Part shown: one piece after another, positions 17,849-27,024 of the stretch
How the letters are laid out: every line of letters starts with the position of its first letter
Position numbering within the stretch: position 1 is the first letter of the stretch
From: Bradyrhizobium rifense
GTDB lineage: Bacteria; Pseudomonadota; Alphaproteobacteria; Rhizobiales; Xanthobacteraceae
Assembly: GCF_008123425.1 (NCBI RefSeq)
Contig: NZ_VSSS01000025.1
Location: 65,587 to 129,586 of the forward strand
Direction: 5' to 3'
DNA length: 64,000 nucleotides
Translations under genes and position numbers: made by a program
Notes under the pieces: model-generated
What the model was told of the DNA's origin: nothing
Databases searched by the model: none
Seen by the model: only the letters and a program-made list of their open reading frames with translations

Positions 17849-17849
17849 T

Positions 17850-18581
17850 ATGAATTCAACTCCGCGCGACGACCGCCTGCCACGCTACCAGCGCCTGCGC
17901 GACGACCTCGCCGCGCGGATCAACCGCAATGAATGGCGGCCGGGCGAGCCGATTCCGTCGGAGGCCGAGCTTGGCGCCCATTACGGCGTCGCCATCGGCA
18001 CCGTGCGCAAGGCAATCGACCAGCTCGTCGCCGACACCGTGCTGGAGCGCCAGCAGGGCCGCGGCACCTTCGTGCGCCGCGCGCGCTTCAACTCCTCGCT
18101 GTTCCGCTTCTTCCGCTTCCAGTCCGAAAGCGGCGAGCGGCGCGTGCCGAAGAGCCGCATCATCCGGCGCAAGAGCGTGCCCGCGACGACGGCCGTGGCA
18201 TCGGCGTTGCGTATTCCGGTCAGCGAGCCCGTGATCAGCCTGTCGCGCCTGCGTTTGATCGACGACGTGCCGCTGCTCGCCGAAGAGATCTGGCTCCAGC
18301 AATCGCGTTTCGCTGAAATTCTCGAGATCGATACGGCCGAGTTCGGCGACTTGCTGTATCCGCTCTACGAGGAGCGCTGCGGCGAGGTCGTCGTCTCCGC
18401 CGAGGAAATCTTGACGGTCGAGACCGCCAACGAGATGCAGGCGCGATTATTGCGGCTCGAAGCGCACGCGCCGCTGATCGTGATCGAGCGCCTTGCGCTC
18501 GATCTGGAGCGACAGCCGATCGAATGGCGCCGCTCGCGGGGGCCGGCGGACCGCTTCCGCTATCACGCCGAGATCCGGTGA
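17850..18581 (+). CDS. GntR/HutC family regulator with UTRA domain
   Basis: A 243-residue regulator. The N-terminal winged helix (about 10-75) has PSEAELGAHYGVAIGTVRKA and GRGTFV. The C-terminal UTRA ligand domain (about 95-240) is of the HutC type, with EEIWLQQSRF and a terminal segment PIEWRRSRGPADRFRYHAE. ATG at 17850 is chosen because it opens the conserved domain and follows the operator. It precedes a transporter and an amidohydrolase that it probably controls. Confidence 0.88.
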   Translation: MNSTPRDDRLPRYQRLRDDLAARINRNEWRPGEPIPSEAELGAHYGVAIGTVRKAIDQLVADTVLERQQGRGTFVRRARFNSSLFRFFRFQSESGERRVPKSRIIRRKSVPATTAVASALRIPVSEPVISLSRLRLIDDVPLLAEEIWLQQSRFAEILEIDTAEFGDLLYPLYEERCGEVVVSAEEILTVETANEMQARLLRLEAHAPLIVIERLALDLERQPIEWRRSRGPADRFRYHAEIR

Positions 18582-18629
18582 CCGCGGCCTTCAACGACAT
18601 CAAGCAATAAACAATTCAAGGGGGAAACA

Positions 18630-19874
18630 ATGTCAAACTGGTACAGCGAATGCTCGCCGCTTGAGAAGCGGACGTTCTGGGCAAGCTTTGGCGGCTGGGC
18701 GCTGGATGCGCTCGACGTCCAGATGTTCGGCCTCGCCATCCCCGCACTGATCGCGGCCTTCGGCATCAGCAAGGCCGATGCCGGCCTGCTCGGCTCGGTC
18801 ACGCTGTTCTTCGGCGCGTTCGGCGGTTGGCTCGGCGGCGCGCTCGGCGACCGTTTCGGTCGCGTCAAGGCGCTCCAGATTACGGTGCTGACCTTTGCGC
18901 TCGCGACCTTCGCCTGCGCATTCGCAATGAGCTACACCCAGCTCGTGGTGCTCAAGGCCATCCAGGGCCTCGGCTTCGGCGCAGAGTGGGCCGTCGGCGC
19001 GGTGCTGATGGCCGAGATCATCCGCCCCGAGCATCGCGGCAAGGCGCTTGGCTCGGTGCAGAGCGCCTGGGCGATCGGATAGGGTGCGGCGGTGCTGTTG
19101 TCGGCGCTGGTGTTCACCTATGCGCCGGCGGACATCGCCTGGCGCATCCTGTTTGCGATCGGGCTGTTGCCGGCGCTGCTCATCATCTACATCCGGCGGG
19201 GACTGAAAGAACCGGTGCGTGCCGTGGCAGCCGACGCCAAGGCGCCGTTCTTCTCCACGCTCTCCGGCATCTTCCACCGCGACGTGCTGCGCTCGACCCT
19301 GGTCGGCGGCCTGTTCGGCATCGGCGCCCATGGCGGCTATGCCGCGCTGACGACGTTCCTGCCGACTTATCTGCGCGAGGTGCGCCACCTGTCGGTGCTC
19401 GGCTCCAGCTTCTATCTCGCGGTCATCATCGTCGCGTTCTTCTGCGGCTGCGTCGCGAGCGGGATAATCAGCGACCGCATCGGCCGCCGGGCCAATGTCG
19501 CGTTCTTCGCGAGCGCCTGCATCGCCACCGTGCTGGTCTACATCTTTGCGCCGCTGACCGATGGCGAGATGCTGGTGCTCGGCTTTCCGCTCGGCTTCTT
19601 CTCGGCCGGTATTCCCGCCAGCATGGCGGCGCTGTTCAGTGAGCTCTATCCGGCGGGCGTGCGCGGCACCGGCGTCGGCTTCTGCTACAATTTCGGCCGC
19701 GTCGTCTCTGCTGCGTTTCCCTTCCTGGTCGGCTTCCTCAGTGATCACATCGGTCTCGGGCCCGCGATCGGCATCGATGCGGCCTTCGCCTATTCGCTGG
19801 TGCTGATCGCGGTGCTGCTCCTGCCCGAGACCCGCGGCAAGGTGTTCGAGCAGGCCGCGGCAACGCACGCCTGA
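18630..19874 (+). pseudogene. MFS transporter interrupted by in-frame TAG
   Basis: Read through one stop this is a 414-residue, twelve-helix major facilitator of the aromatic/organic-acid symporter type (GGWLGGALGDRFGRVKALQ loop near 65-83; ISDRIGRR later). The reading frame is intact on both sides of the single TAG at 19080-19082, located in the segment SAWAIG-stop-GAAVLLSAL where relatives carry an aromatic residue, so one base change from TAC, TAT or TGG explains it. The first part alone would give about 150 residues (4-5 helices). A restart at GTG 19092 is unlikely to make a working transporter. Confidence 0.8.
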
Positions 19875-19896
19875 CGAAGTATGAGGAGTAACGACC

Positions 19897-20790
19897 ATGA
19901 CATTACCTCAGCGCGGCCTGACGCGCCGCCAGTTTGGTGCGGGCCTCGCGTCGCTCGTCACAGTGGTCGCGACCACAGCCAGAAGTGAGGCGGCCTTGCC
20001 GACCATCGACACCCACGCCCATGTCTTTCATCGCGAGCTCAAGCTCGCGCCGGGCCGGCGTTATGCGCCGGATTACGACGCGCCGCTGTCGCTCTATCTC
20101 GAGCAGCTCGACCACAACGGCATGACCAATGGCGTGCTGGTGCAGCCGAGCTTCCTCGGCACCGATAATTCTTATCTCGTCAACTGCCTGAAGCAGACCA
20201 ACGGCCGCCTGCGCGGCATTGCCGTCGTCGACCCCACGGTCTCTGCAGACGAGCTGCGCGAGCTCGATCACGCCGGCATCGTCGGCATTCGCCTCAATCT
20301 CGTTGGTCAGCCCTTGCCCGATCTCGCGGCGAGCGAATGGAAGGGATTGCTCGCAAACGTGAGGGCGATGGGCTGGCAGGTCGAGATCCAGCGAAACGCC
20401 TCCGACCTCGCTGTGCTCGCGCCGCAGCTGCTCGATCTCGGCGTCACCGTCGTGCTCGATCATTACGCGCTGCCTGATCCGAAACTTGGTGTCGCCGATC
20501 CCGGCTTTCAGTCTGTGCTGAAGTTAGGGGCGACGAAGAACGTCTGGGTCAAGATCTCCGCGCCGTATCGCAACGGTGCTGCGGGTGAAAGCTTTGCGAA
20601 AGAGGCTTATCCGCCGTTGCGCAGTGCCTATGGCCTCGATCGCCTTCTGTGGGGCAGCGACTGGCCGCACACGCAGTTCGAGGTGACGCAGGTTTACGCC
20701 AAGAACCGGCAATTCCTCGACACGCTCATCGTCGACAAGAGCGAGCGGGCACAAGTTCTGGCATCGCCGCGGCCACTCTTCCGCTTCTGA
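19897..20790 (+). CDS. Tat-exported amidohydrolase 2 family hydrolase
   Basis: A 297-residue TIM-barrel hydrolase of the amidohydrolase_2 family (2-pyrone-4,6-dicarboxylate lactonase-like). A twin-arginine signal (TRRQFGAGLASLVTVVATTA) precedes the first metal motif THAHVF (about 39-44). Later motifs are VVLDHYALPDP and LWGSDWPHTQFE, the latter holding the conserved Asp. It follows the transporter gene by 22 bp, so the pair looks like uptake and hydrolysis of one cyclic ester or acid under GntR control. The exact substrate cannot be told. Confidence 0.85.
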   Translation: MTLPQRGLTRRQFGAGLASLVTVVATTARSEAALPTIDTHAHVFHRELKLAPGRRYAPDYDAPLSLYLEQLDHNGMTNGVLVQPSFLGTDNSYLVNCLKQTNGRLRGIAVVDPTVSADELRELDHAGIVGIRLNLVGQPLPDLAASEWKGLLANVRAMGWQVEIQRNASDLAVLAPQLLDLGVTVVLDHYALPDPKLGVADPGFQSVLKLGATKNVWVKISAPYRNGAAGESFAKEAYPPLRSAYGLDRLLWGSDWPHTQFEVTQVYAKNRQFLDTLIVDKSERAQVLASPRPLFRF

Positions 20791-20909
20791 CACCCGTGCG
20801 CGATTGCTCCGATTGCTCCGAATTTTGGGGCATGACGGACGATGTTGCGGGCTTGTAGAGTGCTGCACGAGGCGGCCGGTTGCAGTCGCCATTTGCGTGA
20901 GGATTTTAC

Positions 20910-21824
20910 ATGCAGCGCCGCTACATCACCGTCGACGTGTTCACCGACCGCGCCTTCGGCGGCAACCAGCTTGCCGTGGTGCTCGACGCGGGCGGACTCT
21001 CCACGCAACAGATGCAGGCGATTGCGACCGAGTTCAACTATTCCGAGACGACCTTCGTGCTGCCGCCGCGCGACAAGGCCAACGACGCCGAGGTGCGCAT
21101 CTTCACGCCGGTGAGGGAGATGCCGTTCGCCGGCCATCCGAATGTCGGGACTTCCTTCGTGCTGGCGAGCCTTGCGAAAGAGCCGAAGCCGCGATTGCTG
21201 TTCGAGGAGATAGCCGGGTTGGTTCCGGTCGATATCGTGCGGGAGCAAGGAAGGGTGATCAGCACCGAGCTCACCGCGCCGCGGCCGCTCTCGCGACTGG
21301 CGGAGGTTTCCGCCGCCGACGTTGCGGCCTGCATCTCGTTGGCTGCTGATGACATCAAGGTCGATTGCCACGCTCCGCAGGTTGTCGGCGTCGGAACGCC
21401 GTTCCTTGTGGCGGAAGTGCATTCGCGCGATGCGCTCAAGCGGGCGCGGCCCGACGCGGCTGCGTTCGGCAGGGTCTTGCCGCGCGACGACGCCCGCTCG
21501 GTGTGGTTCTACACGCGCGACGTACCCGCGTCGGAGGCGCCCTGCGAGCGGCAGGCGCGGATGTTCATGCGCGGCGCCGGCGGTCTGGCCGAAGACCCCG
21601 CCACTGGCAGCGCGACGGTCGCTGCCGCCGCGTTGTTCGCCGATCTCGATCCCATGCGCGACGGTGAATTGAAGCTCACGGTCGGCCAGGGTTTTGACAT
21701 GGGCCGGCCGAGCTTGTTGCTGACACGTGTGCGCAAGCAGGACGGCAAAATCGTCTCCGCCCATGTCGGCGGCAGCTGCGTGCAGATGATGGAGGGGACG
21801 TTCAGGCTGGCGGGGGAGGGGTGA
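20910..21824 (+). CDS. PhzF family isomerase-like protein
   Basis: A 304-residue PhzF/DAPEP-fold protein: VDVFTDRAFGGNQLAVV (about 7-23), the catalytic-Glu segment NYSETTFVLP (about 43-52), EMPFAGHPNVGTSFVL and GLAEDPATGSAT. PhzF of phenazine synthesis isomerises dihydrohydroxyanthranilate; most relatives like this have unknown substrates. ATG follows a GAGGA ribosome binding site. It may belong with the hydrolase upstream but is 119 bp away. Confidence 0.87.
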   Translation: MQRRYITVDVFTDRAFGGNQLAVVLDAGGLSTQQMQAIATEFNYSETTFVLPPRDKANDAEVRIFTPVREMPFAGHPNVGTSFVLASLAKEPKPRLLFEEIAGLVPVDIVREQGRVISTELTAPRPLSRLAEVSAADVAACISLAADDIKVDCHAPQVVGVGTPFLVAEVHSRDALKRARPDAAAFGRVLPRDDARSVWFYTRDVPASEAPCERQARMFMRGAGGLAEDPATGSATVAAAALFADLDPMRDGELKLTVGQGFDMGRPSLLLTRVRKQDGKIVSAHVGGSCVQMMEGTFRLAGEG

Positions 21825-21828
21825 GTTT

Positions 21829-21914
21829 GTAGCCCGGATGGAGCGAAGCGCAATCCGGGGCGATCCCTGCGAGGGACACGGGTCCCGGATTACGCTTCGC
21901 TCCATCCGGGCTAC
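21829..21914. repeat. Long inverted intergenic repeat (GTAGCCCGGATGGAGCG type)
   Basis: Two arms of about 32 nt, GTAGCCCGGATGGAGCGAAG... and its complement ending CTCCATCCGGGCTAC, face each other across a short centre. Transcribed, it would form a long hairpin between the convergent phzF-like and DUF488 genes, possibly acting as a bidirectional terminator or mRNA stabiliser. The same element recurs elsewhere in the window. Confidence 0.8.
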
Positions 21915-21926
21915 AGAACGGGGCAG

Positions 21927-22388
21927 CTACACCTGCCGCCCCGCAAGATTCTTCACCGCCACCCCATCGCGCTCCTCGATGATCTCCGCGATCATCTGGC
22001 GGTGGCAATGGGTGTGATCACGCTCGTAGCAGAGCAGGCAGACGGGGCCGGCCTTCTTCACCAGCGCGGAGAGTTCGTCCATCGCTTCCCTGGCCTCAGG
22101 CGCCTTCAAGTGCTTTGAGAAGATCTTTTCCAGTACATCGTATTGCCCGCTGCGCGCGGCGAGGCGGCCTTCCTTGGGCGTGCCCAGCGCTGCGAGATGG
22201 ACATAGGCGATGCCGCGCTCATCCAAGCCTGCGGCAAGCTGCTTCTTGGAAAAGCCCGGCCGCCGCGACGACGTCACCGCGCGCACGTCGACCACGAGCT
22301 TGACGCCGGCCTGCTCCAGCTCGTCCAGCACGGCCTTGGGCGGCGTCTGCTCATAGCCGATGGTGAAGAGCTTTTTCGCCCTCGCCAT
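21927..22388 (-). CDS. DUF488 family protein
   Basis: A 153-residue protein with TIGYEQTPPKAVLDELEQ at the N-terminus, VVDVRAVTSSRRPGFSK and the Cys-containing CLLCYERDHTHCHR motif near 118-131, all diagnostic for DUF488. Biochemical role unknown; the Cys/His cluster suggests metal or nucleic acid contact. It lies 10 bp after the DUF72 gene on the same strand and is probably cotranscribed; this pairing is frequent in proteobacteria. Confidence 0.85.
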   Translation of the reverse strand: MARAKKLFTIGYEQTPPKAVLDELEQAGVKLVVDVRAVTSSRRPGFSKKQLAAGLDERGIAYVHLAALGTPKEGRLAARSGQYDVLEKIFSKHLKAPEAREAMDELSALVKKAGPVCLLCYERDHTHCHRQMIAEIIEERDGVAVKNLAGRQV

Positions 22389-22398
22389 GAAATGATCC

Positions 22399-23220
22399 TC
22401 AGCTCACCCGCGCGATCAGTTCCATGGCGCCGTGCGGCGCGCGCACCTTGCCCTCGTGAATGACATAGGCGAACACGTCGCGCGGCTCTTTCTTGGGCTT
22501 CGCCTTGTCGACCTTCGGAAGGTCGTCGGGTTCATCGCCGTCGGCCCAGGCCTGGAAGCGCTCAGCCCAGGCATCGAGCTGCTTCGGCGGATAGCAGGTC
22601 TTGATCTCGTCATTGCCCTTCTGCAGCCGGGCATAGACGAAATCGCCGGCGACATCGGCGATCGCCGGATATTTGCCGTGCTCGGCGAACACCACCGGCG
22701 TCTCGAATTCGCGGATCAGCGCGATGAAGTCCGGCGCGCAGAAGCTGTCGTGGCGCACCTCCACCACGTGCCGCAACGCGCGGCCATCGAGCTTGCGCGG
22801 CAACAGCTCCAGAAACTTGCCGAAATCGGCGCCGTCGAATTTCTTGGTCGGCGCGAATTGCCAGAGCACGGGCCCGAGATGGTCGCCGAGTTCCAGTACG
22901 CCGGAATCATAAAACCGCTTGATGGAATCGCCGGCCTCGGCGAGTACGCGGCGGTTGGTGGCAAAGCGCGGGCCCTTCACCGAGAACACAAAACCCTCGG
23001 GCACTTCGCTTGCCCATTTGCGAAAGCTCTCCGGCTTCTGCGAGCCGTAATAGGTGCCGTTGATCTCGATCGAGGTCAGCTTCGAGGCCGCGTAGGCCAG
23101 CTCCTTCGCCTGCGTCAGCTTCTCCGGATAGAACACGCCGCGCCAGGGCTCGAAGGTCCAGCCGCCGATGCCGATGAAGATGTTGCCGGATTTTTTGGTC
23201 GCGGTTTTTGCTTTTGCCAC
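22399..23220 (-). CDS. DUF72 family protein
   Basis: A 273-residue TIM-barrel protein of the DUF72 (YecE-like) family. Recognisable are IGIGGWTFEPWRGVFYP near 16-32, SIEINGTYYGSQKPESFRKW, VLWQFAPTKKFD and HVVEVRHDSF. The first 12 residues are Lys/Ala rich. Function unknown. It is the first gene of the two-gene DUF72-DUF488 unit. Confidence 0.87.
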   Translation of the reverse strand: MAKAKTATKKSGNIFIGIGGWTFEPWRGVFYPEKLTQAKELAYAASKLTSIEINGTYYGSQKPESFRKWASEVPEGFVFSVKGPRFATNRRVLAEAGDSIKRFYDSGVLELGDHLGPVLWQFAPTKKFDGADFGKFLELLPRKLDGRALRHVVEVRHDSFCAPDFIALIREFETPVVFAEHGKYPAIADVAGDFVYARLQKGNDEIKTCYPPKQLDAWAERFQAWADGDEPDDLPKVDKAKPKKEPRDVFAYVIHEGKVRAPHGAMELIARVS

Positions 23221-23338
23221 GGGGGATCTCGCATCGACGGGAAGGGGAGCTCTGCATCCTAGTCAAACCAGAAGTGATTGGCCAGTTGCGGTGTCCCGTC
23301 TAAGCTGACAACGAAATCTGCGCAAAAAGGAGAACAAG

Positions 23339-23719
23339 ATGCGGATGCTGATGCTGGGAGCGGCGCTCGTCATGATGACATCTGCTGCCACGACATTTGC
23401 GGCCATGGCGGATGACGACGACGCGAAGGGTGCGCAGAAGCTCGCCATGCAGGGCCGCGACGATTACTGGCATTGTCTGGCGCGGGAGTATTCGCGCGAC
23501 AGCAATCAGGGCATGTCGGAACAGGATTTTGGAAAGTCGGTTTCGGGGGCCTGTCCGTCGGAACGGCAGTATTACCGGGTGGCGCTGCTCGACTATCTCA
23601 CCTCCCAATATCCGACCATCGAATCCGGCGCCCATCTCGCGACCGCGAACAGGGCAGTGGAGGCGGCGCAGAAGGACATCGTGACCGCCTTCGTCAAGCA
23701 CCGGCCGCCGCAGAAATAG
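23339..23719 (+). CDS. Exported hypothetical protein
   Basis: A 126-residue protein with a signal peptide (MRMLMLGAALVMMTSAATTFAAM). The mature part is acidic at first, then helical, with two Cys (YWHCLARE and SGACPSE) spaced for a disulfide. A good ribosome binding site (AAAGGAGAACAAG) precedes the ATG. No known family recognised. It is divergent from the DUF72 gene. Confidence 0.65.
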   Translation: MRMLMLGAALVMMTSAATTFAAMADDDDAKGAQKLAMQGRDDYWHCLAREYSRDSNQGMSEQDFGKSVSGACPSERQYYRVALLDYLTSQYPTIESGAHLATANRAVEAAQKDIVTAFVKHRPPQK

Positions 23720-23808
23720 GGCTATGAACGGTCGCGGTCCGGCAGCCCTTCCGGCCGCGCGCCCATCCGTGGTATGACTGGCCGCATTTGGAACGGGGAC
23801 GGGGTGGC

Positions 23809-24009
23809 ATGTCGTCTGAGTCGGTAGGTGGCATCTTTGGCGCGATCGTCGCGGCGGTCGTGCTTGCGGCTGCCGTCGTCTTCGGGCCGATCGGGCAGTA
23901 CGGCAAGCCGCCGAAGCCGACCAAGGTCGAGCCGGCCGCCGTGGCGCCCGCAGCCCCAGTGGCGCCGGCGCCACGGGGCCCGGTGATCCGGGAAGTCCCG
24001 AACCAGTAA
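23809..24009 (+). CDS. Small single-helix membrane protein, Pro/Ala-rich
   Basis: A 66-residue protein. One membrane helix (about 8-28, GGIFGAIVAAVVLAAAVVFG) is followed by a Pro/Ala/Lys tail, so it is probably anchored with the tail outside. ATG at 23809 follows GGGACGGGGTGGC. Function unknown; coding status rests on length, start context and composition. Confidence 0.5.
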   Translation: MSSESVGGIFGAIVAAVVLAAAVVFGPIGQYGKPPKPTKVEPAAVAPAAPVAPAPRGPVIREVPNQ

Positions 24010-24249
24010 TGGCCGAAAAAGAGCTCCTGGCCCCCCTTGCGAAGCGGCCGTGTCGTCCCCATTTGATTGATAACGGCAACGTTGAGTAACAATCTCCGTT
24101 GCTGAGACGACCTTGGAATAGCTTGGGCTCGCGCCGGATGTACGCGCGGTCCGCCATTCCGGGGTCGTTGGCATTTTAGGGCCCCTTTGGGCCGTTCCCC
24201 CAGACCCCCGGCTTGGCATCGCAGGACGCGACGGTTATACGCTGCGGTC

Positions 24250-25377
24250 ATGAATGAAGCGATCAGACCGGGCGTCGACGGCCAGGCCCAAGAGGGGCCG
24301 GAGCTGTCGATCATCGTCCCGACCTTCAATGAGCGCGACAACGTCACGGTGCTATACCGGCGGCTGGAGGCGACGCTCGTCAATGTCGCCTGGGAAGTCG
24401 TGTTCGTCGACGACAATTCGCCCGACGGCACCTCGGACGTGGTGCGGGCGCTCGCGCAGCAGGACAGCCGCGTGCGCTGCATCCGACGCATTGGCCGCCG
24501 CGGCCTGTCGGGCGCCTGTATCGAGGGCATTCTGGCCTCCAGCGCGCCTTACGCCGCCGTGATCGACGCCGACCTCCAGCACGACGAGACACAGCTGCCG
24601 AAGATGCTGTTGCTGCTCGCAAGCGATCAGGCCGATCTCGTCGTCGGCAGCCGCTACATCGAGGGCTACAAGAGCGAAGGTTTCAACAAGCAGCGCGCCG
24701 GCGCCAGTGCGCTGGCGACCGAGGTCGCGAAGAAGATGCTCCGGGTCGAGATCGCCGATCCCATGAGCGGTTTCTTCATGGTCCGCCGCGACCGTTTCGA
24801 GCAGCTGGCGCCAAAGCTGTCGGTGCACGGCTTCAAGATACTGCTCGATCTCGTCGCAAGCGCGCAGGGCAATTTGCGCGCGGTCGAGATTCCCTACACG
24901 TTCGGCGCCCGCCAGCATGGCGAGAGCAAGCTCGATTCCATGGTCGCACTCGACTTCCTCGGCCTCGTGCTGGCGAAGTTGACCAACGACATCGTCTCGC
25001 TGCGCTTCATCCTGTTCGCGATGGTGGGCGGCATCGGCCTGGTGGTGCATCTCACCACGCTGTTCATCGCGCTCCAGCTGATCAAGGTACCGTTCGCGGA
25101 GGCGCAGGCCGCCGGCGCGATCGTCGCCATGACCACCAATTTCATCCTCAACAACTTCCTCACCTATCGCGACCAGCGGCTGAAGGGCTTTGGGATCCTG
25201 CGCGGCCTAATCATGTTCTACATCGTCTGCAGCGTCGGCCTGCTCGCCAATGTCGGCGTCGCCTTCTCGGTCTACGACCAGGAGCCGATCTGGTGGCTGG
25301 CGGGCCTCGCCGGCGCGCTGATGGGCGTGGTGTGGAATTACGCGATGTCCGGACTGTTCGTCTGGCGCAAGAAATAG
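24250..25377 (+). CDS. Glycosyltransferase family 2 with GtrA-like membrane domain
   Basis: A 375-residue fusion. Residues about 20-240 are a DPM1-like GT2 domain (IIVPTFNERDNV, VDDNSPDGT, VIDADLQHDE with the DxD-type metal site). Residues about 250-370 are a GtrA domain with four membrane helices. Such enzymes move a sugar from a nucleotide donor to a polyprenyl phosphate and help present it across the membrane. ATG at 24250 starts MNEAIRPGVDG. The GT39-like gene 27 bp downstream would use the lipid-linked sugar. Confidence 0.9.
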   Translation: MNEAIRPGVDGQAQEGPELSIIVPTFNERDNVTVLYRRLEATLVNVAWEVVFVDDNSPDGTSDVVRALAQQDSRVRCIRRIGRRGLSGACIEGILASSAPYAAVIDADLQHDETQLPKMLLLLASDQADLVVGSRYIEGYKSEGFNKQRAGASALATEVAKKMLRVEIADPMSGFFMVRRDRFEQLAPKLSVHGFKILLDLVASAQGNLRAVEIPYTFGARQHGESKLDSMVALDFLGLVLAKLTNDIVSLRFILFAMVGGIGLVVHLTTLFIALQLIKVPFAEAQAAGAIVAMTTNFILNNFLTYRDQRLKGFGILRGLIMFYIVCSVGLLANVGVAFSVYDQEPIWWLAGLAGALMGVVWNYAMSGLFVWRKK

Positions 25378-25404
25378 CGCGTCAAGGCTTGCAAGGAAGC
25401 TTGT

Positions 25405-26910
25405 ATGGGCGGGGCTGACGCGCGGATCGTCCGCAATACAGCGCTGGTGATCCTTGCGCTGGTCGCATTGCGGCTGGTCGCGGCCGCGTTCACGCCGATC
25501 ACCTTCGACGAAGCCTATTACTGGATGTGGTCGAAGAACCTGGCGGGCGGTTACTACGACCACCCGCCGATGGTGGCTTATGTCATCCGCGCCGGCACCC
25601 TGATCGCCGGCGATACCGAGCTCGGCGTCCGTCTGGTCTCGATCCTGCTCGCGCTGCCGATGAGCTATGCGATCTATCGCTCGGCTGCGATCCTGTTCGG
25701 CGGCGCCCGCGTGGCGGCGACCAGCGCCATCCTGCTCAACGTGACGATGATGGCCTCGGTCGGCACGCTGATCGTGACGCCGGATGCGCCGTTGCTGGTC
25801 GCCTCCAGCTTCGTGCTGTTCTTCCTCGCAAAAGTGCTGGAGACCGGCCGCGGTGTCTGGTGGCTTGCGGTCGGCGCCGCCGTCGGCGCGGCGCTGCTGT
25901 CGAAATACACCGCGATGTTCTTTGGTGCCGCGATCCTGATCTGGCTCGCGGCCGTGCCGAAGATGCGGCGCTGGTTCCTCTCGCCCTGGCCCTATCTCGG
26001 CGGCCTCGTTGCGCTCGCGCTGTTCTCGCCGGTGATCCTCTGGAATGCGGATCATCAATGGGTCTCATTCGTCAAGCAGCTCGGGCGCGCCAGGATCGAG
26101 GATTTTCGCCCGGTCTTCATCGCCGAACTGATCCCGACCCAGATCGCGTTTGCGACCCCGCTGGTCTTCATCCTCGGTGCGATGGGGCTGCATGCGCTGA
26201 CCTGGCGTAGGGCGGGCGCACTCGCCTCGCGCGTGCTGATCGAGACGCTGTTCTGGACCATCGTCGCCTATTTCGTCTGGCATTCGCTGCACGCCCGCGT
26301 CGAGGCCAACTGGTTTGCGCCGGTCTATCCGCCTTTCGTCGTCGCGGCCGCTGCCGCCGCCAACCTCGTACAGTGGAAGCCGCGTGCGCGACGCCTGGTG
26401 GATTTTTGCCTGCGCTGGGCCGCGCCCACCGGCATCGTGATGTTTGCCGCGCTGATCCTGCAGGCCAATACGGGGTGGCTATCCGGCTATCGCCGCGATG
26501 CGACCGTGCGCAGCGTCGGCGTCGGCTGGCGCGAGCTCGCCTCCGGTATCGAGGCGGCACGCGTCCGCGCAGGTGCGACCTGCGTGCTCACGCCGGATTA
26601 CGGCACGACGGGCTGGCTGGCCTTCTATCTGCCGCGCGGCACCTGCGTGGTGCAGCAGAACCAGCGCATCCGCTGGGTCAACATGCCCGAGCCCGATCCA
26701 AAGCTGCTCGCGGGCAAGCTGATCTATGTCGACGAGCTGCGTCCCGACGGCCATCCCGCTCTCAACGACCTCTTCGCGCAGATGACGCAGGTCGCGCAAT
26801 TACAGCGCAAGCGTGGGCCGCTGGTCGTCGAAACCTACGCCGTCGATCTGCTCGAAGGCGCCAGGGGCGACGTGCTCGACCGTTCGCCGCCGCCTGAACT
26901 TCTGCCTTGA
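25405..26910 (+). CDS. ArnT/PMT-like membrane glycosyltransferase (GT39/PMT_2)
   Basis: A 501-residue polytopic protein with roughly ten or more hydrophobic segments up to about residue 355 and a soluble C-terminal domain. The first periplasmic loop has TFDEAYYWMWSKNLAGGYYD and HPPMVAYVIR, holding the acidic catalytic residues of the PMT_2/ArnT family. It probably transfers a sugar from polyprenyl phosphate to an envelope acceptor such as lipid A or a glycan. It is cotranscribed with the GT2-GtrA gene. Confidence 0.9.
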   Translation: MGGADARIVRNTALVILALVALRLVAAAFTPITFDEAYYWMWSKNLAGGYYDHPPMVAYVIRAGTLIAGDTELGVRLVSILLALPMSYAIYRSAAILFGGARVAATSAILLNVTMMASVGTLIVTPDAPLLVASSFVLFFLAKVLETGRGVWWLAVGAAVGAALLSKYTAMFFGAAILIWLAAVPKMRRWFLSPWPYLGGLVALALFSPVILWNADHQWVSFVKQLGRARIEDFRPVFIAELIPTQIAFATPLVFILGAMGLHALTWRRAGALASRVLIETLFWTIVAYFVWHSLHARVEANWFAPVYPPFVVAAAAAANLVQWKPRARRLVDFCLRWAAPTGIVMFAALILQANTGWLSGYRRDATVRSVGVGWRELASGIEAARVRAGATCVLTPDYGTTGWLAFYLPRGTCVVQQNQRIRWVNMPEPDPKLLAGKLIYVDELRPDGHPALNDLFAQMTQVAQLQRKRGPLVVETYAVDLLEGARGDVLDRSPPPELLP

Positions 26911-27024
26911 ACGATCACAATACCTCGCCGTTGATCGATATCTCCGCGATGCGCTTTTCCCAAACTTTCAGGCAGATTTTCATGTTTGCTGGGAAAATTG
27001 CGTAAGTGCCATTTCTCTTTGTGC

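Noticed and set aside
19092-19874. Second half of the MFS transporter as its own gene starting at GTG 19092
   Set aside because: It lacks a ribosome binding site and starts inside a membrane helix; better read as one pseudogene with the first half.
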